From Panagrolaimus kolymaensis (Eukaryota > Nematoda > Chromadorea > Rhabditida > Panagrolaimidae), in NCBI GenBank assembly GCA_028622995.1, contig JAJQJQ010000015.1:558001-622000 (forward strand): a stretch of 64,000 nt of DNA, in the 5' to 3' direction. The position numbers and the translations under genes were made by a program. The notes beneath the pieces are model-generated. The model ran no database searches. It worked only from the letters and a program-made list of their open reading frames with translations, and was not told the origin of the DNA. Positions 22,340 through 33,176 of the stretch are shown one piece after another (the first letter of the stretch is position 1; every line of letters begins with the position of its first letter).

Positions 22340-23911
22340 TTAAACTTGATTTAATAAACTTTCATCCCATTCATGTCCATCAGCGCTACCTAAATATCCT
22401 TCAATAGGCCCGTTATCGATGTTTTCAGTTTGAAGAAATTCCATTAAATCATCATTTGAAAGAATTTCTCCTCCTTGATTTTCATCATATTCATTTTCAT
22501 CTTGATCTTGAAGAGGTTCAACTTTTTCAAAATAAACCGGAGATTCACCAGGTCCACGGGGAGTTGTTTGTTCAAGAAATTCCAATGGAACTTCTTCATA
22601 ATAATATGTTGGCTCTGGTGGAATTGTGGCATATGAGGTAGAAGGGTGATCTTGGATTATAGTTGTAGGATTAGGAGTCTAAAAAATAGTTATTAATATA
22701 TGTACTTCTATTAACAATAGTAAAATAATTTACATGAATTTCTTTTTTAGTTCCTCGTTGAGGAGAAACATATGCATAAACAGGCTTTGGTTGTCTGATT
22801 GCAATTTGTTTATTTTGGCTATCAAGATTTTGTTGAAGTACAGTATCTTGATTTTGATATCCAAATGTGTTCTCAGTTTCTTCTTGCTCATATTGTTCGG
22901 GATCATAATAATATTCAAATTGAACATCATCCTTATTTGATTCATCAAAAAGTGATTGCTTGCTTATATGAAGACCTTCTTGAAATTCTCGTTGAATAAT
23001 AGAAAGCATATCACCTCCATTACGAGTAGCAACCATAAAATTATCTGCTGAATTATCTACATATGGGCGAGGGCGTCGATTAACTTTCTTTGATGGATTC
23101 ATCATATTAACCAAACATGATAAAAGTTTATTAAAGGATTCTGATTGTCTCATATACATATCACGTACATTGCGAAGTTCGTTAAAATGAATGTGTTGAT
23201 TACTAAAAAAAATTAAAATTAAAAAATTGTTTACAAGATAGTATTTTCATACCGTTCCATATTATCAACACGGCATTGAAGCTCATCACAATTAATTCTT
23301 AAATCTCTTAATTCCGTTGTAGTGTCAACCCATTCTTGAGCAGGAATTGAAACAAATTGTCCTTCAAGATTTGAAGGTACAATTTTATTATCAGATGCAA
23401 CTGCAGTGAGCTTTTTAGTTGGATTTGTTTGCCGTTTGATTTCATACATCAATTGTGATCGACCACGAATAAATTTAGGATGCATAAAATGCAAATCATC
23501 TGATGGGGCTTCAATATTAGTTAACGTTGCTTTATCGCTTGCAGCAAGTTTACGGAAACCATCTAAAATTTGTGGATTATGTTTTCCCAGTTTATAAATA
23601 ATAAAAAGCTTACAGAAATTAAGTTGTCTAACAAAGCTATTGAGGTTACGATGTTTAAAGTAATGGGGAAGAACGCTGTCACAAAATCGAGGTGCATCAC
23701 AAATATGAAATGATGTACCGCTCTAAAAAGTAATTGATTTTGTACACTTTTACAAAAAGATTTAAAAAATTATTACTTTATCCCAACAAATTAGGTCGTC
23801 AAGATTTTCATCTTCAAGCATTCGAAGTAATTTAACTAAAAAAACCGGTAAAGTTTTTATGCTTTCTTCATCAATCCATGAAACGGCAACTTCGCTAGCT
23901 TGTGGCGCCAT
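22340..23911 (-). CDS. Second heat shock factor-type transcription factor (HSF paralogue)
   Basis: Exons are 23777-23911, 23614-23722, 23253-23562, 22734-23202 and 22340-22678, giving 453 residues. The HSF DNA-binding domain spans residues ~22-120: LPVFLVKLLRMLEDENLDD, SGTSFHICDAPRFCDSVLP and the recognition region RNLNSFVRQLNFYGFRKL. A heptad segment with TTELRDLRINCDELQCRVDN is a likely trimerisation coiled coil. The C-terminus is acidic and Gln/Tyr-rich (YYYDPEQYEQEETEN; later NDDLMEFLQTEN). Introns fall after WDK and inside the Tyr codon of NFYGF, exactly the positions and phases of the two DBD introns in the hsf-1 gene at 4944-6880. The other part of the protein differs from HSF-1. C. 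elegans also has a divergent second HSF (hsf-2); orthology is likely but not proven here. Confidence 0.88.
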
Positions 23912-24708
23912 TGATTTTTTATGAATGAAATGAGATGTTGTATATTAATTATTACCCTATAAAGATTATAATATAATCAAAACAATCGAACATTCAATAA
24001 ACAATGCATTTAACGCTTTCGTCAACATGTATTACGTCAAATAGTCACAAAATAAAAAATAGAGGAAAGGAGAAAAGTGATATTAAAAATGTCCAATAAT
24101 AGATTGGTAGACAGGTAATTTTACGTCTTAATTCTTTTCTTTTAAGATCATTGATTGTTTTTTTTTTCTAGGAAGCAAGTCTTTAGGCCCTTGAGGAAAA
24201 TAAATAGAGATTGCAAGGTTTTTCCGCTTGACGAAATGATGTAAACGCTTTTATTCATCGAGAGAGAGTGAAAAGGAGGTGAAACAGTGCCAGCTGCTGC
24301 CGCGCAGCTGGTGACCGTAAATACTTTATAAAGAAGACTTCGCGCAGACGTACAATCAAGGAAAAATGAAAGGGAAACTCCTTAGAAACAAACAAGTTAA
24401 AAAACTTATAAAATAGAAAAACATGCAAAAAAAGTATTACAAAAAAGTTTCTAGATAGAAAAATAAAATGTCGTGATGAGAACCTGCGTATTAAAGATGG
24501 ATGATGAAATTTTTAGCAAACGTTTGTCCAAATATTGATTAATGAATACATAAGTATTTGAATAAATTAAAAATTTCAAATTTTTTTTATTTATTGATCT
24601 TTCAAAAACAGTTAAAATTTATGTCGAACATAAGTTTCCGTTTTATCAAGTTTTACAGACAAAAAGAAGTGAAAGGTTTTATTGATTTAAAATTGGGTTA
24701 TGCATGAG
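23912..24708. promoter_or_regulatory. Upstream region of the HSF paralogue, with a GC-rich patch
   Basis: About 800 bp without a gene. At 24280-24355 a patch of unusually high GC content holds an inverted repeat: CCAGCTGC (24290-24297) facing GCAGCTGG (24304-24311), which doubles the E-box CAGCTG. It is followed by GACCG, a TATA-like CTTTATAAAG at about 24323-24332 and CGCGCAGACG. Confidence 0.35.
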
Positions 24709-25592
24709 TCAGCTGCTCAATGAAGACTTGTTGGTGTTGTTGCTATTGTTGGGAGTGGCAACACAAGCTCCATTGGTTTTTGGCGTAATTTCAATGTAAG
24801 GATAAGCACAACAACTTGTGGAATAATCAAAACTTTTTGGAACAAATGTTCCATTTGCATTTCTGAGATAACAACATTTTGTATTTCCTATTTTTTGAAT
24901 GGGATTATCGCAACAAATTGAATTTCGAGTATTATATGGATTATATGCTTGAGGTTGAGAACCTGGCACAGGACAACAACCATCAAAAATGTCTTTGAGA
25001 TAAACTTGTCCATCACAGCATGATTCTCGAATACCTCCATCAAAGGGTATTGTACCACAACAAGCAGAGCCAGCATCTGCATTAAGATTTAAAACCCCAT
25101 CACAACAAAGAGCTTTATTGTTCGATCGAGAATATGCTTGATTGCCACAGCACTCTCCATTTGGAATGTTGTGAACCTAAATTTCTTTAATAGTTGTTTC
25201 TGTTTCACTTGGAGAAAAAAAATACTAACAATTCCTTGACAACAAGTTTGATCAAATGAAAGCGTCTGATTTCCACAACATCTGTCAATGTATGTATTCC
25301 CTTGTCGTCTACTTCGGGTAACATTTTCGCAACATATGGATTCAAACTGATTCATGGGATCAAATCCACAACATGCTACGCCGAACATCTCTTCAGGTTG
25401 ATTGTATTCTCGACAATTTTCTGAGGCATTACAGCATGCTCGAAGCACTGTAATGTATTCAAAATTAATTTTCTTGTTTCTTGTCTTTTAGAATTGTTTA
25501 GAGTTAAAATAAAAAAACAAACCTAATTGTTGCCCAAAAATTACTGTACCAAGAATTAATGAAAAGCAAATAACAATAAAAAATTTTATCAT
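24709..25592 (-). CDS. Secreted Cys-rich protein with galaxin-like di-cysteine repeats
   Basis: Exons are 25523-25592, 25230-25447 and 24709-25176, giving 251 residues. The first exon is a clear signal peptide (MIKFFIVICFSLILGTVIFG) and no other membrane segment is seen. The mature chain is a string of CC pairs spaced roughly 12-25 residues, in units like CCGNQAYSRSNNKALCCDG and CCDGQVYLKDIFDGCC. This pattern is that of galaxin, a coral skeletal-matrix protein with relatives in other animals. The C-terminus is Asn/Ser-rich (NNSNNTNKSSLSS). The role is unknown; an extracellular, disulphide-linked matrix or cuticle-associated protein is an inference. Confidence 0.72.
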
Positions 25593-26191
25593 AGTACTTT
25601 GATATTTAAAATTTACAGTAGTTATAAAGCAATTTTTACAAAATAAATCAATAACTATATTACAAAAAATCTAAGGCTTTAATGGATTTAAAAAAATTTA
25701 AAGCGAAGGATAAAAGAAATAAGTGAATACTGACCGCGAATTCCATTCAAGGCATCTGTGTAAACAAGCAATGAGTGACCATAGGCTTTCAAAGCAATTT
25801 CATGTTTTCATTATCTAAACTTTTATCCATTATGAAACTGCTATTATTCTTCAAAAAATAGTTATTTATTTATTTTCTATAAAATCAAATACAAGGAAAT
25901 ACTTCTCAAAAATTTGTTAAATTTTTTATTTTTTATACAATCACAAAGACTAATGACATTATTGTTGAACACACTTTATGAAACCAAACAAAAAATGTTA
26001 AAACCAAAAGGTTTGTTTTTGTCGATGATAGATAAACACTTTGACTGTAATCAAAATTGTTGTAAAAATTATCCCGTATTTTCAAAGTGGATTTTAGAAA
26101 AAAGGGAATGAGCGAATGAAAACAAAAATAATAATATGTTAGTTGAAGACAACGGGGCAAAAAATAAAAAATTAAGTGAAAGACTTTGAAA
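25593..26191. other. Intergenic between two minus-strand genes
   Basis: 600 bp, AT-rich. No supportable exon; short ORFs here have no homology I recognise and no codon bias. Confidence 0.35.
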
Positions 26192-26774
26192 TCACCTGAA
26201 TAATCCTTCAAGCGTTAGTTGAGGCGGTTTCCACGAAGGCAATAACGCTGCTGCATAAGAATTAGATGAAGTTGAAGAAGGGTGAATAATAGGAGATTCT
26301 CTTGGAGGGGTTGCTGATATCGATGGCAGCTCTGTAGATGCAGTGGATTGTAATTGTATCACTAATGGTTGCTGTTGTTGTTGTTGAACTTTTGGTTTTG
26401 AAGATATGGGTAAATAAGATAGTTTTGATATAATATCAATTGCTGTAGGACGTGGCGACGAACCATTAATCGCTTCGATATTATCTTGCTCTTCTTTATA
26501 CCTTGTAATGGCTTCATATTCTCGTTCAAAATTATACTAAAATAATTATCATTAGCTTTTTTGTTGCATTAAATGGTTTAAACTTGCATTAAAATCACTA
26601 GGAGGTGGAATATCTTCTGGAGGAATAGTAATAGTTGGAGGAGGAAAAAACGCTGGATTAATTTCAAATGGTATTTGACGAGTTACATCTAAATAATAAA
26701 GAAAAATTAAAAGTTAATAATACTACGATAAATAAACTACCCGATGATTGATGACGACCTCTCGATGAAGACAT
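26192..26774 (-). CDS. Uncharacterised Pro/Gln-rich protein with a GC-AG intron
   Basis: Exons are 26741-26774, 26588-26688 and 26192-26536, giving 159 residues. I do not recognise the family. The N-terminus is short and basic (MSSSRGRHQSS). A Pro-rich block follows (FFPPPTITIPPEDIPPPSDF), then a charged helix-like part (NFEREYEAITRYKEEQDN), a run of six Gln, and a C-terminal motif PSWKPPQLTLEGLF. There is no signal peptide or membrane segment. The second intron uses a GC donor with an otherwise perfect consensus (AAT/GCAAGT), and reading frame is kept only with this junction. The gene may extend further, because the last codons overlap a possible donor (CAG/GTGATT). It is divergent from MAF1 across 379 bp. 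Confidence 0.6.
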
Positions 26775-27153
26775 TTCCCATTTCTTTTTAATTAATATTC
26801 TTATTTTTTATTATATCAAAACTTTAAAAAAAAATATAGCAGAAGAAATCTTGTTATTTAATATACTTAATAATGGTATAAACAAAATAAAATACGTGCG
26901 ATCTAATATGAACTGGTTGGAAAAGTTAAATATTTATAAGTAAGAAGGTTTGCCAAAAATTTCATATATAAATAAATAATTGTCTTAAAACGAATAAATT
27001 TTTGCCTTCAACTTGTTTTTTATGTCCATTGTTGTTGACAATAAAAACATAACACTTCGATTGAATCCAAAGCGTGTAAACCACGTGATTTTTAAATTTT
27101 GAATTTTCTAAAATTGACAATTTTAGTTTAATCCTTATTATAATCTAAATAAA
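26775..27153. promoter_or_regulatory. Divergent promoter region to MAF1
   Basis: 379 bp between the divergent Pro/Gln-rich gene and MAF1. It contains an acceptor-like CAATTTTAG about 30 bases before the MAF1 ATG (likely trans-splice site). No gene is seen. Confidence 0.35.
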
Positions 27154-28178
27154 ATGAAGCTACTTGATAACGCGACTCTTAGTGAAGTAAGCAATACAAT
27201 TGCTACCAATGCTATCGATTGTACACTCGACTTCAGGTATGCTAAATTTATTGATTTTAATATTGTTGTAAAATGGTTTCTTTTTTATCAATAATTATAT
27301 GTGTATGCAAGTTTTGACATGTCAATTGTTTTTTGTTTGTTTGTCAAAATTCACATACACTTTTCATACATTTTTCTCTTAGAGAATTCACACTTGAGTG
27401 ACAGATGTATTGCCTTTTTGCGTTATCTTTACTCTTCCCTTTTAAGACTCGAATCATATTCATGTAAGATGGTATCAAGCGACAAAAAATCATGGAGAAA
27501 AAATATGAGCATACCAGCAAATGAATACCAAGCTGTTAATGTTCCAGAAGATTCATTCTCTTCTTCATTGACCCCTGTTGGAAATTATGGAACGAGATTC
27601 CGTCATTATAGTGAAAGATCCTTGTCTGGAAGTGATAATGATATGCCGGATGAAATGGCTGGTACAGTATCTCGCAAAACATTATTTAATTTGAGCCAAG
27701 TATTGAATATGACTTATCCAGATTATGATTTCTCTAACAAAACTGGTTCATCTTTTACATTGTACCCGAGTTTTCAGGTATTTTAAAAGATTGATTTATC
27801 TTCAAATATTTTCTCTTTTTTAGCAAGTAAAAGATACTGTTGACAAGCATTTAAGCGCAACTATCGATAGCTACAATCATCTTCAATATAATCTTTGGGG
27901 TGCAATCGATAAAGAAATTTTTCCTACACAATGTTCTATTTACAGGTAATAATGCTTTATTAGTATTGAAATTATTTATAAATAAATTTTTTAGTTATGT
28001 TTCCTCTTGTGAAGGGGATCCATTTAACGAAGATGGTGTTTATTGGACAATTAATTTCCTATTTTTTAATAAAACCTTGCGACGCATTCTTTTATTGTCT
28101 TGTCGTGCTATTCATAGCAATAGCAGCGAGGAAGATGAAGATTATGATATTGAATTCGTTGAAGATTATCGTGATTAG
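27154..28178 (+). CDS. MAF1, repressor of RNA polymerase III transcription
   Basis: Exons are 27154-27236, 27447-27777, 27824-27945 and 27995-28178, giving 239 residues (human 256). MAF1 binds Pol III and blocks its recruitment by TFIIIB in stress or low TORC1 signalling. Family markers are the MKLL start, LESYSCKM, the phosphorylatable linker (RHYSERSLSGSDND), TLFNLSQVLNMTYPDYDF, HLSATIDSYNHLQYNLW and WTINFLFFNKTLRRILLLSC, and the acidic tail. Its target Pol III is represented in the window by RPC6. Intron 1 is 210 bp and begins GTATGC. Splice phases give one uninterrupted frame. Confidence 0.95.
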
Positions 28179-28624
28179 CAGGTTCTAAACATGTATATTT
28201 TGGATCTCTTACAAATTTTCGTCACTTCTGTATTAAAAGTTTTTTGTTGTAATATTTTTTTAATTTCCTATAAAAATTGTTAGTTTTTTATTGTTTAGTT
28301 CTTATTTATCTAAATTTTCGAAAGCTTTAGTTTTACTTTTTTTTAATAATTAGTGCATTTGTATATTTTTGATAGATCAGGAATTTGTGAATGTGGCCGT
28401 GCCACCATATTAAGTGACGAATAAAAATTTTCAAAAAATAAATTCAAGTTGTTTATTTTTAAGTATGATGTTAATTTTTTAAAAACTAGATAACAATGCC
28501 AACAATAAGAAAAAATATCAAAATACATAGGAAAATGCACAAATGGTTTCAAGCAGTATAAAAAAAGCCATAACATCCGACACAAGCTTCATTTGTAATG
28601 ATGTATTATTAAAGCGATGAAAAT
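28179..28624. other. Convergent 3' region MAF1 / Src kinase
   Basis: 446 bp of AT-rich 3' UTR space. No gene is supported. Confidence 0.4.
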
Positions 28625-30719
28625 TTAATTTGCAGGACCTGCGTAGCTGGTTTGAGAACTTACGAAGAAGTCATCAAAGTATGAGAAAAGAAAAGCAAAT
28701 GTTGGTCTATTTTCTGATATTTTATCCCAGCATTTTAATATGACATCATGATACACATTTTGGGGGCATTGCCTTGGTAAGCTCATTCTATAGCCTCTTT
28801 CAACTTGTTCGATAACTTCACGATTATGCATTCCAGGATATGGAACTTGACCACGTGAAAATATTTCACAAAGTAAAATTCCATAACTCCCTAAAATAAT
28901 TTGAGTTTTTAGTTCACCCTGTCAACAAGAAGCTATAACTTACAAACGTCTGATTTGACGGTAAAATTTCCAGATGAAGCTGCTTCAGGTGCAGTCCATT
29001 TTATTGGGAATTTCGCTCCTGTTTGAGCTTCATAAATATCTTCCTCCATGAGTTTGCGAGCTAATCCAAAATCGCAAACTTTGACTACCGGGACGCCACT
29101 TATTTTTTGCCCAACGAGGACATTTCGAGCAGCAAGATCTCGATGAACGAGTTTTCTTTCTTCAAGATACTTCATTCCATTTGCTATTTGGCCGCAAATA
29201 TCAATCATTGCTTGCACACTTAATGCATTTCTTTCATTTCTCAAAAAGTGCAACAAAGCCCCGCCTAAAACTTATTTAAATGAACGTGCTACAAAGTTAG
29301 GATAAAATTCTTACCTTCCATAAATTCTGTCTGTAAAAAGAAAAGAAAAATATTTTATTAAGAAAGTTAGAATTTGAATAAACAACTTACGATTATGTAG
29401 AAAGGTTCGTCTTGGGTGCATACAGCATACAACTTTACTAAATTAGGATGATCACATTGTTTCATAATTTGTGCTTCACTAAAAATTGTATTTCGTTATG
29501 GTAACGAGAACATACAAAAGGAATTATATACCCAAGGAAAGCATCGGAAGACATGGTTCCTGGTTTCATAGTTTTTATTGCAACATCAACGATGCCTCTC
29601 CATTTACCCTTCCATACTTCACCAAAATTTCCATCGCCTAATTTTTCTTTAAGTTCTAATTGATCTCGAGGAATTTCCCAATTATTTTGAGTTTCTCTTG
29701 AAAGTTCTGGCCTTGTTGGAGCTATTTTGGGTGCAGGGAATGTAAGTTGCCCGCAAAGTCCATCTGCTCTTTCTATAAATATAATTTATCAATAATAATA
29801 ATTACCATTTCAAACAACAAAGGAAATTATCGAAATATAATGGATGGCAAAAATATACCAATTTTTTTTATTTTAATTTATGGGGAAAAAAGTAAAACTA
29901 ACCTGTATAATATGATACTAATTCTTTAAGAGATCTAAATTTAATTCTAGGTGTAATAAAGAACCCTTCATCATTATCAAGTCTTTTAATTTTATAATGT
30001 TTTACATTGATTCCTTTTTGATTATTATCATCTCGAATTGTTAAAGCATATTCCAATGGTTCTGTTTCTCGTTCACGTATTAGAAAAGTACCTTTTGGCA
30101 AATTTTGGCGTGAAACTAGCCGTTCCGCTTGTGTGCGAGCAATCCTACCAGCGAACCACCTAACAATAATAAAATAGTTAGAATAGGATATTTGGGTTGT
30201 ATGAAACTTACTCTTCTGATTCTAAAGTTTTAAATTTAGCTACAAAATTCCTTGGAACATATCCAGCTAGTTGGCCTTTATCTTTTTGAACATACCACCA
30301 ATCTGAATTGCTGAAAAATTTAGACAATGATAATATATATAATTTTTTGAAATAGAAATATAAATTCAATACCTTCCATCAATGAGAAGCATAACTTCAC
30401 CCTTTTCAAAACTTAAATCTCCTTCTGAACGTGATTCATAATTATATAATGCAATCAACTGCTGCTTTGGTGGTTGTTGTTGATTTGATTGTTGCCGATC
30501 CAAACGAGGAGAATCCATCATTCGTACTCCCATTCCTGATCCACTATTTACATGATACATTTTGGGTGTTCCATCATATCTGTTAATTATTCCTTGAGAC
30601 ATCAGTGCCGTTCCAGATCCACCCGGCATTCCTCCAGCTATACCGGCAGAGGATGAGGATGGCCCAGGAAGATATGGCCCCGGATCATTTCGTTTTTGCG
30701 CCGAAACGCATCCGCCCAT
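28625..30719 (-). CDS. src-1: Src-family non-receptor tyrosine kinase (SRC-1)
   Basis: Exons are 30373-30719, 30212-30310, 29903-30159, 29532-29772, 29391-29478, 29315-29330, 28944-29264 and 28625-28890, giving 544 residues. The N-terminus MGGCVSAQ has Gly2 for myristoylation and Cys4 for palmitoylation, placing it at the membrane. A Gly/Ser/Gln-rich unique region runs to ~87. The SH3 domain is ~88-145 ([20 protein letters not shown]), the SH2 ~150-247 ([18 protein letters not shown]), and the kinase begins near 270 with [33 protein letters not shown] and KWTAPEAA. Near the C-terminus [10 protein letters not shown] holds the regulatory Tyr equivalent. Exon 6 is only 16 bases (coding TEFME+). 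TTGTTGCAG about 50 bases before the ATG is a candidate trans-splice site. NMT in this window makes the lipid modification its N-terminus needs. Confidence 0.96.
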
Positions 30720-33176
30720 AATTTATTGATGGAAGCTGACTTTTGAACGGAGATAATTTTGAAGATATGGACTGCAACAAAAATATTGTCTTTAAAACAA
30801 ATGAATGAAAAACAATTGAGACAAATCGAATATTTTTTGTTAAAAAAATGATTCACACGTTTTTGACACGCCTATAAAAAATTTTTATTTTCTTAACTAT
30901 CATTTTGTTGAGTCACATTTTTTTGGACCCGAATATTGGCTTCCTTTTATTCTAAACATTGATAAAATTTTCTATGAGAAACATGGAAGGTTCATTCATT
31001 TCGGTATTGATTACATATACTTTTTCCCAGTAAAAAAATATTTTTAGCTTTTCTTTTTCTTACGACTTACTTTTTTATTATGCGTAAAACAAAAATGCCA
31101 CCACGGTGAGAAAAAAGAGGTCTAACAAAATTTATGACTTTTTTTATAAATGGGACCAAATTAAAGCTAATTTTTATGGAAAAAAATACAAAGTTAAAAG
31201 GCGAGAAAATAAAGGGTTTAAAAAAAGTAATGATTTTCAAAATGCTGATGCACATTTTATCTCAGACAAACCTTTTTTAAGTTTTAGAAAACTTTGATAA
31301 AAGGACATACAGGTTATCGGCAATGGAAATCATATTAGAATTTTGCTCCGTCACCAGCTAGATAACGGTGACAAAAACAAATGAGCGATCGATGTGCCAA
31401 AGTCAACAGTGTAAGAAAGAAGAAAAAAAATCAATGAAAGTTTTTTTTCGATTACAATTTTTCTTTTTTCTTTTTCCTTTATGAAATTGGCTTTCTTTCT
31501 TCCAAAAGTTTTTCTTTTTGCTTAAAATAAACAAAAAATGAGAGACGTTTTCTCTTCAAAAAAGGATAGTGAATTGAATCAATGGAAAAAAACGTTGTAA
31601 TAGAACCCCAGCCGAAAAAAAGAAGAAAAGAAAATAACAAAGTAAAAAGATCAAATTATTGAAAGTTAAAAACCTGTGTTTTTGTTTTATGCTATATATT
31701 TTTAAAACAAGAGGACAACACATAGACTGCGAGCGTCATTTTTCACTTTCCTTATATTTTTCTGGGAGATTTACTCTTTCACTCGCAAAAAAAAAATTCA
31801 AAAGTTCGATCGAGGATTTTAATTTAAAAAACGATGATTCAATTCGAGAATGGAATTGTTTTCCTTTTGCGCAGGCAATGTTTGGTTTTGGTAGCGACAA
31901 TAGTGGAAGAGATGGAGGAAATGGGGAGGGGAGGACAACGGTCAATAAAAGCACTCAAGCGAAAGAGCAAATTCTCGCGTGGTCATTTCCAGCGGAAGAA
32001 GGAAAGAAGGAAAAGCAAATTGACAAAAAAATGAAGGGAGATATAGATTAGCCGTCAAAAGACTCCGGAAAAAAAGAGAAGGACATATAACGAGAAACAT
32101 TGTCATTGATGATGAGCTCGAAAAAAAATAGACAAGTGTTTTGCAAAAGTCTAAACATGATAGCCAAAAAAAAGAAGAAAGAGATTAATTAAAGCTCAAA
32201 ACGGCCAAAAAAGTGAGTGAGGAGGGAGAAAAGCAAGTGACTGACTTTTTTGGGCATAAATCTTTTAAGAAAAATGCATCAGCTTTTTTAAAAGTTTCAA
32301 AAATTTCTTTACTAAAGCTGAATTATTTCAAAATATAGTGACAAACTATTTTCTCTCTAATTTTTTAAAAACAGTTTTTAACTTGCAACCAATAAGAAGT
32401 GAAAGAGATGCTGCTATGATTTGCCACAAAACGAAATCATTTGCTGCTGCTGTGACTGCAAATAGAAATGGAGTCCTTCTTGGTCAGCGGGAGACCGGCC
32501 GAACCGGAACAGATGTTGCGCCTCCATTTCGCGCCGCTTGGCTCTGTGACAACCATACTTTTTTTCTCCGTTTATTCTTTTTTTACAAGGACGACTGCAT
32601 GTCGTCTGTCCTCCCCATAAAAAAAAGCATAATATCCAGAAGTAAAAGAAGTAAAAAGATGAAACAATGTGCGTTTGTCTAACCCCTGAACTTAAAAAAT
32701 TAAGAAAAGTATTTTACAGGGAAAAAAATTTGACGAGCGGCGAAGAAAAAAAGACTCAAAATGTACAATATCAATTTTTTCATTGGAACAAAAAAGAAAA
32801 CTAGAAAATATAATTTTTTTAGTAGAAAAAAAAGTAAAATGACATTGTTTTAACTTTGTCAATGGACAAACCAACATCGTTTAAAAATTTGAGAGACTTA
32901 GAAATCACAAGACAAAAACTCCCAAAAAAGTAAAACAAAACAAAAGTTGTTAACCTTTGGTTTTGAAAAATTAAATAAAAAAATAACATTCTTTAAAAAA
33001 ATGAACCGTAATTTCAATAACATAAATAACATAAATGATTGGTGAAATAATTCCCTGAAGTGAGGTTTCAAAACGAAGGCAAACATTTTTTTAAAAGCTT
33101 TTATTTTTTGCATCAAAGAAAACAGCTGTTTGGATTATTTGTCGTAAACATTGGTGTCGAAAATTATTTTTAATTA
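30720..33176. promoter_or_regulatory. Long divergent intergenic region Src kinase / WDTC1
   Basis: 2.46 kb. No supportable gene; the ORFs here are Lys/Phe-rich translations of purine or pyrimidine tracts without splice structure. A GC-rich patch at about 32460-32560 contains GACCGGCCGAACCGG and an inverted repeat AAATGGAG (~32465) / CTCCATTT (~32522). This is probably promoter sequence for one or both genes. Confidence 0.35.

Noticed and set aside
31659..32682. ORFs of 114-130 codons upstream of the Src kinase
   Set aside because: Low-complexity Lys/Phe composition, no homology, no exon signals; more likely promoter DNA.
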